A stretch of 32,408 nt of DNA, taken from Burkholderiaceae bacterium. GTDB lineage: Bacteria; Pseudomonadota; Gammaproteobacteria; Burkholderiales; Burkholderiaceae_C. The stretch lies in NCBI GenBank assembly GCA_014879655.1, contig JACSRS010000142.1, positions 1 through 32,408 of the forward strand, written 5' to 3'. The notes below the pieces were generated by a model. That model was not told the origin of the DNA and searched no databases. It saw only the letters and a program-made list of their open reading frames with translations. Shown piece after piece: positions 7,929 through 19,619 of the stretch. Numbering within the stretch: the stretch's first letter is position 1; every line of letters starts with the position of its first letter. A program made the position numbers and the translations under genes.

Positions 7929-8719
7929 CAGAGTTCAAACACGTCGCCCGCGCGCAGCCAGCGGATGTCGTGCGACTGGTCGACCTTGAACGGCTGCGTC
8001 TGGTCAAACCGCTGAATCTCGGCCATGATCAGTTCGGTCTCGGCCGGCTTGGTGTGGGTGATGTAGATCGGGAACTTCCTGGCGCCGTTGATGCAGTCGA
8101 GTTCGTCGGCCAGCACGTGCGGTGACAGATGCAGGCTGCGTTTGGCCAGATCGCGCTCCCGGTTGCTGAACGCCGTCTCGATCACCAGCATGGCCACATT
8201 CAGCTGGTTCAGGCGTTCCCAGAATGCTGGATTGCGTTCGGTATCGCCGGAGAAAACCCAGCAACCGTTGCCGCCGGAGACCGCGTAGCCGACGGCGGGA
8301 ACCGTGTGGACCGCCGGCATGACTTCGATGGCCTTGCCGGCGACCTGCAGCGACTGGCCGGTGCTGAGTGGGTGAAAACTGATGAATGGCGCCAGGCTCG
8401 ATGGAATCTGGCTGAAATCGGGCCAGATCACGTCGTTGAAGATGTGCGTTTTCAGCGCGTCAATGGTGCCCGCCAGCGCATGGATCTGCAGCGGTGTGCG
8501 CCGCCGCGATGCGGTCGAATCGACCATCAGCGGCAGCGCGGCGATGTGGTCCAGGTGCGAATGGGTCAGAAACACACGCTCGATCCGGCACATCTCATCG
8601 AGCGTGAGATCGCCCACGCCGGTGCCCGCATCGATCAGGGTGTCCCCATCGATGAGGAACGATGTCGTGCGGCAGTCCTTTGCAATGGCGCCGGAACAGC
8701 CCAGCACGCGAATCTTCAT
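7928..8719 (-). CDS. Class II 3',5'-cyclic-nucleotide phosphodiesterase (metallo-beta-lactamase fold)
   Basis: A 263-residue protein with the metal-binding signature T-H-S-H-L-D-H-I (His53, His55, Asp57, His58), an N-terminal MKIRVLGCSGA strand, a second metal histidine in PAVHTVPAVGYAV, FSGDTERN with a metal Asp, and ITHTKPAE near the C-terminus. This combination is that of class II cyclic-nucleotide phosphodiesterases (yeast Pde1 and bacterial CpdP type), which hydrolyse cAMP and cGMP. It lies 15 bases after an adenylate cyclase gene, so one transcript encodes cAMP synthesis and breakdown. No signal peptide is visible, so it probably acts in the cytoplasm. Substrate preference is inferred from family and context. 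Confidence 0.88.
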   Translation of the reverse strand: MKIRVLGCSGAIAKDCRTTSFLIDGDTLIDAGTGVGDLTLDEMCRIERVFLTHSHLDHIAALPLMVDSTASRRRTPLQIHALAGTIDALKTHIFNDVIWPDFSQIPSSLAPFISFHPLSTGQSLQVAGKAIEVMPAVHTVPAVGYAVSGGNGCWVFSGDTERNPAFWERLNQLNVAMLVIETAFSNRERDLAKRSLHLSPHVLADELDCINGARKFPIYITHTKPAETELIMAEIQRFDQTQPFKVDQSHDIRWLRAGDVFEL

Positions 8720-8734
8720 TGCGATCCCAGCAAG

Positions 8735-11011
8735 TTACTTGGTTTCAAAATCGGTTGTGCCGTCCCAACCGGGGTCAAACGGCAGCGCTCGGCGTGAGGC
8801 TACACGCTTTGCGTAGAGCCGGTAAAGGAAATTATCCGCATTCAGGCGCTGCAGGTTCATCAGATACAGGTCGCACTGTTCCCAATCCTGCGCGCGATAG
8901 GCTTTCAGCAACGACTGCCAGGCCGTTGCTTCGGCGGATCGACCTGCGGCCGGCGCGGAGTCTGCCAGCGGCCGGTAAATGGTGACAGCCTTTGCCTTGC
9001 CCTTGACGCGCACGCGATCGAGCTCCTGCCACGTGAACCCGGGCGCCAGAGCCCGTGTGGCTTCGCTGGCCACAATGTCGGTGCCATAGATCTTTGAAAG
9101 GCCTTCCAGCCGGGACCCCAGATTCACGGCATCGCCGATCACTGTGTAGCTGCGGCGCACGTCCGAGCCCATGTCGCCGACACACATCTCGCCGGTGTGC
9201 AAGCCGATGCCGACGCCGATTTCCGGCAGGCCGCTGGCGCGATGATCTTGGTTGATTGCCTTGATTTCCTCCGACATGGCGAGCGCGGCCGCAACCGCCA
9301 GACTGGCGTGGTCGACGGTTGGCACCGGCGCACCCCAGAAAGCCATGACGCAGTCGCCCATGTATTTGTCAATCGTGCCCCGGTGGGCACGGATGATCTG
9401 GGTCAGGCGGCTGAACACCGTGTTCAGCAGAGCCTGCAGCTGAGTGGGTTCCATCGTTTCGGACATGCTGGTGAAGCCGCGCATGTCGCAGAACATCACG
9501 GTCAGCTCGCGCGATGCCGCCTGCATGCTGTAGCGGTCGGGGTCCTTCACCATCTCGTCCACCAGTTCGGGCGGCACATAGGTGCCGAACAACTGGGCCA
9601 ACTCCCGCTTGGCGCGGCTTTCGACGAGATAGCCATAACTCATGTTCAGCGCAAAGGCGGTGATGGTCATGACCAGCGCGGTGGCAAGCGGCAGGACCAG
9701 GCCGTAGCCGAGGTACAGGCCGAAGTTCAGCCCCACCAGAAGGGCCAGCACCGCGGCGCTGAGCGCGACGGCACGGGCTGCACTGAGCGCGGGCAACGCC
9801 AGCGCGAGCAGCCCGCCCGCCAGCAGCAACACCAGCACGTCGTAGCCCAGCGCATAGTCCGGTCGTACCAGCACGTATCCATCGAGCAGGCCGGAAATCA
9901 GGTTTGCGTGGGACTCGACGCCGGGATAGGCCTCACCCACCGGTGTCACCCGCAGATCGAGCAGGCCGGGAGCGGTGGTGCCGACCAGCACGATCTTGCC
10001 CTTCAGGGTGTTGGCCGCAAGTCGCCCTTCCAGCACGTCGGACGCCGAGTGGTACGAGAAGCTGCCACCGGCAGGGCCGCCCGGACCCCGAAACGGGATC
10101 AGAGCCGCAATTCGGTCGTCGACTGGGATGGCCAGCGTCTTGCCGGCTTTTTTCAGCAACACGCTTTCGAGCCCCCGGTAGTCGCGCGAGAGAAACCGTT
10201 CTTTCGGAAAGCCGGGCGCCACGTCCGGTGAGCCGACCACCTGCCGGAACATCGCCAGCGCCAGCGATTCGTAGTTCTTTCCTTTGTAGTCAGCAAGCAA
10301 CGGTGTCGAGCGGACCACGCCGTCGGCCTCGGCAACCGCGTTGAAGAAGCCGGCACGTGGCGCCGCTGCAGCCAGCAGCGCGATGTTGGCGCCGTATCCG
10401 TCCCAGACCGTCATGCGGATCTTTTCGCGCTGGCGGGCGTCCAGCGGCATCACCGATTCAGGCAGCTGCCCGGCAGCTCGGGCATCCCGGTCGCTGGTGA
10501 AGTAATAGCCCAGCACGACCGGACGGTTGGCCAGCGACTGTGCGAAGAGGGTGTCGTAGTCCAGGCTCTTTTCCATTGAGCGCAGCCGCTCGACGAAAGC
10601 CACGTCCTCGCGCAATTCGTTACTGGCGAGCTTGCGCAACTGGGCCAGGCCGGAGCTCTGGTCCGGTTCGGCAAACACCACGTCAAAGCCGAGCAGCGCC
10701 ACCTGCTGGCGCTGAAACAGCTCATCCATCAGTGCGGCGAGCCGGTTGCGGGGCCAGGGCCAGCGGCCGACCTCGGCGAGGCTTTTTTCGTCGATGTCGA
10801 CGATGACGATGCGCTCGTCCAGGGTGCGCGGCATGGTGGCGCGCAACCGGGTGTCATAGATCACCTGGTCCAGCCGGTTGAGCACCCCCAGCTCCAGCAC
10901 GCCACTGGCGTGCAAGAGCGCGAAGATCAGGGGAATCAGTGTGATGGCAATGCGGGGCCAGCGTCGCAACCATCGTGCCGTTCGGTTGTCCGCCGGGCGA
11001 GCAGGTTTCAT
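8735..11011 (-). CDS. CHASE2-domain class III adenylate cyclase
   Basis: A 758-residue membrane protein. Order: cytoplasmic N-terminus, one membrane helix (~20-38), a CHASE2 sensor (~40-380, with VIYDTRLRA and VDIDEKSLAEVGRWPWPR), three helices (~390-460), then a class III cyclase domain (~495-690) and a short C-terminal tail. The catalytic set looks intact: metal-binding Asp509 (CDMRGF) and Asp553 (KYMGDCVMAFWG), purine-specifying Lys549 and Asp627 (VIGDAVNL), and transition-state Asn630 and Arg634. Lys plus Asp indicates ATP, so cAMP, as product. CHASE2 faces the periplasm. It follows the FHA gene by 21 bases. The ligand of CHASE2 is unknown. Confidence 0.93.
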   Translation of the reverse strand: MKPARPADNRTARWLRRWPRIAITLIPLIFALLHASGVLELGVLNRLDQVIYDTRLRATMPRTLDERIVIVDIDEKSLAEVGRWPWPRNRLAALMDELFQRQQVALLGFDVVFAEPDQSSGLAQLRKLASNELREDVAFVERLRSMEKSLDYDTLFAQSLANRPVVLGYYFTSDRDARAAGQLPESVMPLDARQREKIRMTVWDGYGANIALLAAAAPRAGFFNAVAEADGVVRSTPLLADYKGKNYESLALAMFRQVVGSPDVAPGFPKERFLSRDYRGLESVLLKKAGKTLAIPVDDRIAALIPFRGPGGPAGGSFSYHSASDVLEGRLAANTLKGKIVLVGTTAPGLLDLRVTPVGEAYPGVESHANLISGLLDGYVLVRPDYALGYDVLVLLLAGGLLALALPALSAARAVALSAAVLALLVGLNFGLYLGYGLVLPLATALVMTITAFALNMSYGYLVESRAKRELAQLFGTYVPPELVDEMVKDPDRYSMQAASRELTVMFCDMRGFTSMSETMEPTQLQALLNTVFSRLTQIIRAHRGTIDKYMGDCVMAFWGAPVPTVDHASLAVAAALAMSEEIKAINQDHRASGLPEIGVGIGLHTGEMCVGDMGSDVRRSYTVIGDAVNLGSRLEGLSKIYGTDIVASEATRALAPGFTWQELDRVRVKGKAKAVTIYRPLADSAPAAGRSAEATAWQSLLKAYRAQDWEQCDLYLMNLQRLNADNFLYRLYAKRVASRRALPFDPGWDGTTDFETK

Positions 11012-11032
11012 GCTGCCGCCTTCAGGCCATCG

Positions 11033-11674
11033 TCAGGCCTGCACAAATTGCATCTGGATGCCGGCGAGTTCCAGCAGGTCGCCATTTTTCAACAGCACCG
11101 GCTCCACCGGGATGACCGCGCCGTTGAGCCTGGGGTTGTCCGCGCCATCGACATGGGCCACGACGAAGCCGTGCGGACGGCGGGTGATAGCTGCGACGGC
11201 AACCCCGGGTTTGCCAATGGTGGTGACCACCTTGACCAGTGCCACCTCACGCCCGGCGGCTGCGCCGTTGAGCACGCGGATGGCCGCGCTGCCGGGCTCT
11301 CCGTCATGGGCGGCCGGTGCAGGCGCGGGCGCTGGCGGCATCGCACCCGGTTTGATGACCATCGTCTTGTCGTAGCCGGCCGCGACCTGTTCGCCCAGAA
11401 AACGGATCTTGTACTTGCCGATTTCGATGGTGTCATTGTTCTGCAGAACCTGTTTCTTGACAGCTTTGCCGTTGATGTAGGTACCATTCGTGCTGTTCAG
11501 GTCTTCCAGCGTCACCTCCTGGCCTGCCATCTGCAAGATGGCGTGCTCACCGCTCACCGCGAGGTTGTCGATCACGATGTCGTTGTACGGCCGGCGGCCC
11601 AGCGTGGTCCGATCCTTGGTCAGCTGCACTTCCTTGATCACGACACCATCGATCGAGACGATCACTTTCGGCAT
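11033..11674 (-). CDS. Protein with two FHA domains (phosphothreonine reader)
   Basis: A 213-residue cytoplasmic protein. The first FHA domain (~20-95) is canonical: LGRRPYNDIVI, VSGEHA, DLNSTNGTYING, supplying the Arg, Ser and Asn that bind phosphothreonine. A proline/alanine linker (112-125) leads to a second FHA-like domain (~135-213) that has lost the GR..ND and SxxH residues (TTIGKPGVAV, then NPRLNGAVI). Thr104 lies in DKTMVIKP just after the first domain, a typical self-phosphorylated docking site. GAAGAGGAGT provides a good ribosome-binding site. It sits between phosphatase and cyclase genes and may connect the kinase to the cyclase; that role is inferred. Confidence 0.9.
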   Translation of the reverse strand: MPKVIVSIDGVVIKEVQLTKDRTTLGRRPYNDIVIDNLAVSGEHAILQMAGQEVTLEDLNSTNGTYINGKAVKKQVLQNNDTIEIGKYKIRFLGEQVAAGYDKTMVIKPGAMPPAPAPAPAAHDGEPGSAAIRVLNGAAAGREVALVKVVTTIGKPGVAVAAITRRPHGFVVAHVDGADNPRLNGAVIPVEPVLLKNGDLLELAGIQMQFVQA

Positions 11675-11725
11675 GGCCGACTCCTCTTCATTGAATGGTT
11701 TTCAACGGCGATATCCGCGAACACT

Positions 11726-12507
11726 CTATTTTCCCAGCAATCGGGACACCAGACCGTTTCTTTTCGTTCGCGGGCGTGCATTTGCCAGCAAAACGGCGAT
11801 ATTGTCCCGCCCACCGCAGGCATTGGCGCTGTCGACCAGTCGTTGCGCGACAGCGTCCAGGTCGTCGTCGCCGGACAGCAGGGTGGCCAGCGCGGTGTCA
11901 TCAACCATGTCGGTCAGGCCGTCCGAGCACAGCAGGTACAGGTCGCCGGGTTCCACGACGTACTCGTGTACTTCGAGCTCGACATGGGGCTCGACGCCCA
12001 TCGCGCGGGTGACCAGATTCTTGTGCGGGGAAACTGCCGCCTCCAGCGGGCTGATCAGGCCGGCGTCGAGCTGTTCCTGCAGCAGCGAATGGTCGCGCGT
12101 CAGCTGGGTCAGCGTGCGATTGCGATAGCGGTAGCAGCGCGAGTCCCCGATGTGCCCGAGCACCAGATGGTTGCGCAGGAACACCGCGACGACCAGCGTG
12201 GTGCCCATGCCCTCGTAGGGTTCGTGGGTGGTGGCCGCATGGAAGATCGAGCCGTTGGCGCTTTGTACGCAGGCGTGCATCGCTGCAACCACCTCCTTGA
12301 CGCCCGTCTGCGCGTTGACCCCGGACAGCCAGTCAGACAGGTGATCGGCGACATACGCCGTCGCCATACCGCTGGCAACCTCGCCGGCGTTGTAACCACC
12401 CATGCCGTCGGCAAGTACACACAGGCCGGTGGCTGCGTCATAGCGGACCGAGTCCTCGTTGTTGTCCCGCGTGCGGCCGGTGTCGATCAGGGCCGCGAAA
12501 TCGTAAT

Positions 12508-12511
<4 letters not shown>
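11726..12511 (-). CDS. PP2C-family Ser/Thr protein phosphatase
   Basis: A 261-residue cytoplasmic PP2C (PPM) phosphatase of the bacterial Stp/PstP type without membrane anchor. Motifs in order: RTRDNNEDS (15-21), LADGMGGYNAGEVAS with metal Asp35, GMGTTLVV, GHIGDSRCYR, LTRDHSLLQEQL, CSDGLTDM with Asp197, and GGRDNIAVLL with Asp236. All metal-binding aspartates are present. Its ATG overlaps the stop codon of the kinase gene (ATGA), so the phosphatase is translationally coupled to the kinase it would be expected to oppose. Confidence 0.95.
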
Positions 12512-15207
<2,696 letters not shown>

Positions 15208-15372
15208 TCAGTGTTCCAGATCTGCGCACACCTGCATTGGAAGGCGGCCATCCGCTGGATCGACAGAGCAAGCGTGTGCCGCGCGGTTGGTTGTGCCGGT
15301 CGGCCAAGTTACCAGAGCCGGCCAGCGCGCACAAGCCCCGCCGGGTACGCCGCCGCCCGGTCTGTTGCAAAT

Positions 15373-15394
15373 GCACGCCAGCGCGTGCTTTTTT
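15373..15394 (+). terminator. Perfect hairpin with T-tract, oriented on the plus strand
   Basis: GCACGC, loop CAGC, GCGTGC, then six T. The T-tract follows the hairpin on the plus strand, although the genes on both sides run on the minus strand. In the minus direction it follows the terC stop codon directly but is followed only by ATTTGC, so it would end terC transcripts weakly. No plus-strand gene was found in 15208-15372. That 186-base gap otherwise holds only the leader of the kinase gene. Confidence 0.55.
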
Positions 15395-16092
15395 CAGTCG
15401 GCGGCGGGCTGGCGGCCGCGCCTGGCCAGGTGGCCGAGCCCCAGCACGATCAGCGCACCGGCCACGCCCATTGCATAGTGCCAGCTGCGATCCTGGGGGA
15501 GGTAGGGCGCCACTGCGGGGTCGGAGTGCGCCATGGTTCCGGCAATCCAGCCCAGCAGCATGCCGCCGGCGGTGATGATGATGGGAAAGCGGTCCATCAG
15601 CTTGAGCACCAGCTGGCTGCCCCAGACGATGATGGGAATGCTCACCAGCAGGCCGAAGATCACCAGCGCCAGCTGGTGCTGCTCGCCCGCGCCCTGGGCC
15701 GCGCCGGCAATGGCGATCACGTTGTCGACGCTCATCACCAGGTCGGCGACGATCACGGTCTTGACGGCGCCCCAGAGCTTGTCGCTGGACTGGATGCCCG
15801 AATGATCGTCCTCGTCGGGCGCCAGCAGCTTGACGCCGATCCAGATCAGCAGCGCACCGCCCACCAGTTTCAGGAACGGGATCTGCAGCAGCGTCAGCGC
15901 AAAAGCGATCAGGATCACGCGCAGCACGATGGCGCCGACGGTTCCCCAGACGATGCCCTTGGTGCGCTGGGCCGGCGGCAGTTGCCGGCAGGCCAGCGCG
16001 ATCACCACGGCGTTGTCACCCCCGAGCAGGATGTCAATCATGATGATCTGGCCAACGGCGAGCCAGAAATGCGCAGTCAGGAAGTCTTCCAA
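15394..16092 (-). CDS. TerC-family integral membrane protein (YjbE type)
   Basis: A 232-residue inner-membrane protein with about seven hydrophobic helices and the TerC signature acidic residues: DILLGGDNAVVIALA near the N-terminus and VIVADLVMSVDNVIAIAG in the middle. TerC proteins (Alx, MntP-like and YjbE types) are linked to manganese export and to metal loading of exported proteins. The start codon appears to be TTG at 16092; no ATG or GTG exists between the upstream in-frame stop (16102-16104) and the conserved sequence. A hairpin lies just upstream. It is separated from sucD by a terminator, so it has its own promoter, which I could not identify. Confidence 0.88.
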   Translation of the reverse strand: MEDFLTAHFWLAVGQIIMIDILLGGDNAVVIALACRQLPPAQRTKGIVWGTVGAIVLRVILIAFALTLLQIPFLKLVGGALLIWIGVKLLAPDEDDHSGIQSSDKLWGAVKTVIVADLVMSVDNVIAIAGAAQGAGEQHQLALVIFGLLVSIPIIVWGSQLVLKLMDRFPIIITAGGMLLGWIAGTMAHSDPAVAPYLPQDRSWHYAMGVAGALIVLGLGHLARRGRQPAAD

Positions 16093-16102
16093 GGCGTGCT
16101 TT

Positions 16103-16121
16103 CAGTCAGTCCGGCTGACTG
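16103..16121. repeat. Perfect 7-bp inverted repeat just upstream of the terC start
   Basis: CAGTCAG, spacer TCCGG, CTGACTG. In the terC transcript this would form a hairpin ending about 10 bases before the TTG start, close to where ribosomes bind. It could be a translational control element or a protein-binding site. I do not see conserved yybP-ykoY (manganese) riboswitch elements in this short leader. Confidence 0.5.
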
Positions 16122-16147
16122 CGGCAGGGACCGCTGCGCCAGAAATG

Positions 16148-16184
16148 GAAAAGCCGGATTATCCCGCAGGGCATCCGGCTTTCG
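16148..16184 (-). terminator. Rho-independent terminator of sucCD
   Basis: On the minus strand: AAAGCCGGAT, a 13-base loop, ATCCGGCTTT, then TCC. A 10-bp perfect stem 50 bases past the sucD stop codon. The stem's own A/T ends supply the U-tract. Confidence 0.8.
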
Positions 16185-16233
16185 ATTGTGGCAAACCGCA
16201 GGCCTGCCACCGCTTGGCCCGAAGGCCGCTCGC

Positions 16234-17127
16234 TTACAGCATGGCCTTGAGCAGCTTGGCCATTTCCGACGGGTTGCGCGTGACCTTGAAGCCGCATTCT
16301 TCCATCACGGCCAGCTTGGCGTCAGCGGTATCGGCGCCGCCGGAAATCAGCGCGCCGGCATGACCCATGCGCTTGCCGGCCGGTGCCGTCACGCCGGCGA
16401 TGAAGCCGACGATCGGCTTTTTCATGTGGGCCTGGCACCAGCGGGCCGCTTCGGCTTCGTCAGGGCCGCCGATCTCGCCGATCATGATGACGGCGTCGGT
16501 GTCGGGGTCTTCATTGAACAGCCGCATGATGTCGATGTGCTTGAGGCCGTTGATCGGGTCGCCGCCGATGCCGACTGCGCTGGACTGGCCCAGACCGATC
16601 TCGGTCAGCTGCGCCACCGCTTCATAGGTCAGCGTGCCGGAGCGGCTGACCACGCCGATGCGGCCCTTGCGGTGGATGTGACCGGGCATGATGCCGATCT
16701 TGATTTCGTCGGGCGTGATCAGGCCGGGGCAGTTGGGGCCCAGCAGCAGGGTCTTCTTGCCGCCGGCGGCCTCCTTGGCCTTCATCTTGTTGCGCACTTC
16801 GAGCATGTCGCGAACCGGAATGCCTTCGGTGATGCAGATCGCCAGGTCCAGGTCGGCCTCCACGGCCTCCCAGATGGCAGCGGCCGCGCCGGCGGGCGGC
16901 ACGTAGATGACCGACACGGTTGCGCCTGTCTCGCCGGCGGCTTCTTTCACCGAGGCGTAGATCGGGATGTCGAAGATCCGCTCGCCGGCCTTCTTGGGGT
17001 TGACGCCGGCGACGAAGCACGCCTTGCCGTTCGCGTACTCCTGGCACTTCTCAGTGTGGAACTGACCGGTCTTGCCGGTGATGCCCTGGGTGATGACGCG
17101 GGTGTCTTTGTTGATCAGAATGGACAT
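16234..17127 (-). CDS. sucD: Succinyl-CoA synthetase alpha subunit
   Basis: A 297-residue protein with the N-terminal CoA-binding Rossmann fold ([13 protein letters not shown], where GKTG contacts CoA) and the phosphohistidine loop [10 protein letters not shown], His256 being the residue phosphorylated during catalysis. With SucC it makes ATP or GTP from succinyl-CoA in the TCA cycle. Length and motifs match the family. It follows sucC by 67 bases, a longer gap than usual for this operon, with CAGTTGGGGGCAG sequence but no strong hairpin in between. Confidence 0.98.
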   Translation of the reverse strand: MSILINKDTRVITQGITGKTGQFHTEKCQEYANGKACFVAGVNPKKAGERIFDIPIYASVKEAAGETGATVSVIYVPPAGAAAAIWEAVEADLDLAICITEGIPVRDMLEVRNKMKAKEAAGGKKTLLLGPNCPGLITPDEIKIGIMPGHIHRKGRIGVVSRSGTLTYEAVAQLTEIGLGQSSAVGIGGDPINGLKHIDIMRLFNEDPDTDAVIMIGEIGGPDEAEAARWCQAHMKKPIVGFIAGVTAPAGKRMGHAGALISGGADTADAKLAVMEECGFKVTRNPSEMAKLLKAML

Positions 17128-17194
17128 GGATTTACCTGTTCAGTTGGGGGCAGGACGGTTTCGCTGCGTGGCTGGTTGCCTGCTCCGCAAGGTT

Positions 17195-18361
17195 TCACGA
17201 AGCGTTGACGGCAGCCACCACCTTCTGGGCGGCATCGGCCATGGTGTCGGCGCTGATGATGGGAAGGCCCGATTCGGCCAGCATCTTCTTGCCCATTTCC
17301 TCGTTCGTGCCCTTCATGCGCACGACCAGCGGCACCTGCAGGTTCACGGCCTTGCAGGCGGTGATGACGCCGGTGGCGATGGTGTCGCATTTCATGATGC
17401 CGCCGAAGATGTTGACCAGGATCGCCTTGACCTTGTCGTTCTTCAGCATGATCTTGAAGGCTTCGGTCACTTTTTCGGGGGTGGCGCCGCCGCCCACGTC
17501 CAGGAAGTTGGCCGGCTCGGCGCCGAACAGCTTGATCGTGTCCATGGTCGCCATGGCCAGTCCTGCGCCGTTGACCAGGCAACCGATGTTGCCGTCAAGC
17601 GAGATGTAGGCCAGATCGAACTTGCTGGCCTCGACTTCGGCCGGGTCTTCCTCGTCCAGGTCGCGCAGCGCGACGATGTCGGGGTGGCGGAACAGCGCGT
17701 TGGCGTCGAAGTTGAACTTGGCGTCCAGCGCAATGATGTTGCCTTTGCTGTCGCGGTTGAGCGGGTTGATCTCGACCAGCGATGCGTCGGTCTCCATGTA
17801 GCAGGTGTAGAGCTTGCGGAACACGTCCATCGCCTGGGCGGTGGAGTCGGCCGGCATGCCGATGCCGTCGGCCAGTTCCTTGGCCTGCGCGTCGGTCATG
17901 CCGGCGAGCGGGTCGACGAAGACCTTGATGATCTTCTCGGGGTGCGAGTGCGCCACCTCTTCAATGTCCATGCCGCCTTCGCTGGACGCGATGAACGCGA
18001 TCTTTTGCGATTCACGATCGGTCACGACCGAAACGTAATATTCTTTCTGGATGTCGGCGCCGTCTTCAATGTAGAGGCGGCGCACTTTCTGGCCTTCGGG
18101 GCCGGTCTGGTGCGTCTTGAGCTGCATGCCCAGAATGTCGCCAGCCAGGCGCTTGACGTCGTCGACCGACTTGGCGACCTTCACGCCGCCGCCCTTGCCG
18201 CGACCGCCGGCATGGATCTGCGCCTTGACCACCCACACCGGGCCGCCGAGTTTCTGGGCAGCCTCGACTGCCTCCTGAACCGTGAAGGCGGGGATGCCGC
18301 GAGGCACCGGCACGCCGAACTTGCGCAAGATTTCCTTGCCCTGGTACTCGTGAATCTTCAT
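17195..18361 (-). CDS. sucC: Succinyl-CoA synthetase beta subunit
   Basis: A 388-residue protein with an N-terminal ATP-grasp domain ([39 protein letters not shown]) and a C-terminal CoA-ligase domain ([37 protein letters not shown]). It binds nucleotide and succinate and joins SucD. Full length, the same as the usual 388 residues. It is first in its operon and divergent from argC across a 191-base gap containing an inverted repeat. Confidence 0.98.
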   Translation of the reverse strand: MKIHEYQGKEILRKFGVPVPRGIPAFTVQEAVEAAQKLGGPVWVVKAQIHAGGRGKGGGVKVAKSVDDVKRLAGDILGMQLKTHQTGPEGQKVRRLYIEDGADIQKEYYVSVVTDRESQKIAFIASSEGGMDIEEVAHSHPEKIIKVFVDPLAGMTDAQAKELADGIGMPADSTAQAMDVFRKLYTCYMETDASLVEINPLNRDSKGNIIALDAKFNFDANALFRHPDIVALRDLDEEDPAEVEASKFDLAYISLDGNIGCLVNGAGLAMATMDTIKLFGAEPANFLDVGGGATPEKVTEAFKIMLKNDKVKAILVNIFGGIMKCDTIATGVITACKAVNLQVPLVVRMKGTNEEMGKKMLAESGLPIISADTMADAAQKVVAAVNAS

Positions 18362-18454
18362 GAGGTCTCTCTCAGGATGGTGGGGGATCTTTCCGCCGGT
18401 GCAGCCGTGGCATTGGCCCGCGGAAACTGGACATGACAGTGGGGAAATGTATCA

Positions 18455-18469
18455 TGCTGCACTGCAGCA
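18455..18469. promoter_or_regulatory. Perfect inverted repeat in the sucC-argC divergent region, possible operator
   Basis: TGCTGC, spacer ACT, GCAGCA. In the minus direction it lies just before GATACATT, which could be part of a sucC -10 region, so a bound protein would cover the promoter. No regulator is named; a role is inference from symmetry and position. Confidence 0.35.
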
Positions 18470-18552
18470 ATTCACGGTGCGCCCGGTGTCTTGCGCCCTC
18501 TGGTATTTTATCGGTGGTGATCTGAACTGAAACTGACGAGGAATCCAACGCC

Positions 18553-19479
18553 ATGGTCAAGGTTTTTATCGACGGCGAAGCCGGTACCACCGGCCTGCAG
18601 ATTCGCGAGCGTCTGCAGGCCTTGCCGCAGATCGAAATGCTCAGCATCGCGCCCGAACTGCGCAAGGACGCCGGGGCCAAGCGTGAGCTGATGGCGCAGG
18701 TCGATGTGGTCGTGCTGTGCCTGCACGATGACGCCGCCATCGAGTCGGTGGCCATGATCGACACCCTTCCCGGACGCAAGCCCCGGATCATCGACGCCTC
18801 CACAGCGCACCGCACGGCGCCGGGCTGGATCTACGGCTTTCCGGAACTGGTGGCGGGTCAGCGCGACGCGGTGGCAACTGCGGCCCGTGTGGCCAACCCC
18901 GGCTGCTACGCCACCGGCGCGATCGCGCTGATCCGGCCGCTGGTTGACGCGGGGCTGATTGCGCCGGACATGCCGCTGGCATTGCCGGCGGTGAGCGGTT
19001 ATTCGGGCGGTGGTCGCACGATGATCGAGGCCTACGAAAAACACGAGGCGCCGCTGTTCGAGCTGTACGCGCTGGGCCTGCAGCACAAGCACCTGCCCGA
19101 AATCATGCGCTACACCGGCCTGAGTTGCCGGCCGCTGTTTGTGCCGTCGGTCGGCAATTTCCGCCAGGGCATGCTGGTGCAGCTGCCGCTGCACCTGGAT
19201 CAGCTGCCGGGCAAGCCGAAGGCGACCGATCTGCATGACGCGCTCGCCGCGCACTACCGTGCCAGCCAGGGCGAAGGCGGCGGCTGGGTCAGCGTGCAGC
19301 CGGCAACGGCTGCGGGCAAGCTTGACGCGCTGGCGCTGAACGACACCAACCAGATGGAGCTGCGCGTGTTCGCCAACGAGGCGCAGCGCCAGGCCGTGCT
19401 GGTCGCCCGGCTCGACAACCTGGGCAAGGGCGCCAGCGGCGCAGCGGTGCAGAACCTGCTGCTGATGACCGGAATCTGA
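18553..19479 (+). CDS. argC: N-acetyl-gamma-glutamyl-phosphate reductase, short (type 2) form
   Basis: A 308-residue enzyme of arginine biosynthesis reducing N-acetylglutamyl phosphate with [26 protein letters not shown] is the NADP-binding start, [13 protein letters not shown] carries the catalytic Cys, and [11 protein letters not shown] follows. The [10 protein letters not shown] start and ~310-residue length are those of the uncommon type 2 ArgC rather than the ~350-residue common form. A GAGGA ribosome-binding site at 18538-18542 supports the ATG. It is alone on the plus strand between sucC and recX; no other arg gene is nearby. Confidence 0.93.
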   Translation: MVKVFIDGEAGTTGLQIRERLQALPQIEMLSIAPELRKDAGAKRELMAQVDVVVLCLHDDAAIESVAMIDTLPGRKPRIIDASTAHRTAPGWIYGFPELVAGQRDAVATAARVANPGCYATGAIALIRPLVDAGLIAPDMPLALPAVSGYSGGGRTMIEAYEKHEAPLFELYALGLQHKHLPEIMRYTGLSCRPLFVPSVGNFRQGMLVQLPLHLDQLPGKPKATDLHDALAAHYRASQGEGGGWVSVQPATAAGKLDALALNDTNQMELRVFANEAQRQAVLVARLDNLGKGASGAAVQNLLLMTGI

Positions 19480-19525
19480 CGAGGTTGCAGCGGTCGCGCA
19501 GACAGGTCGGATCACTATTGTTCAA

Positions 19526-19583
19526 GTAGCAACGACCGACGGTTTGACGCTGGATTGGTGCCAAAAACACCTGAAAATGGTGT
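19526..19583 (+). repeat. Degenerate intergenic repeat, copy A
   Basis: Contains TTTGACGCTGG and, eight bases on, GCCAAAAACAC, matching CGCTGG...GCCAAAAATAC of copy B, with an AT-rich first half (ACTATTGTTCAAGTAGC) similar to B's ACTAATTCAGAAGC. Its end holds ACACC-TGAAAAT-GGTGT which, read on the minus strand, is followed by TTTTTGG and could act as a weak terminator for recX. Confidence 0.6.
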
Positions 19584-19619
19584 GAATCTGCTCCAAGGGT
19601 CCCCTCGGCAACGAGGCGC

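Noticed and set aside
11706-11725. Possible missing gene between the FHA and PP2C genes
   Set aside because: Only 51 bases separate them. No ORF with a start and ribosome-binding site fits.
16093-16147. yybP-ykoY manganese riboswitch upstream of terC
   Set aside because: The leader before terC is too short and I could not find the conserved loop sequences; only a simple hairpin is present.
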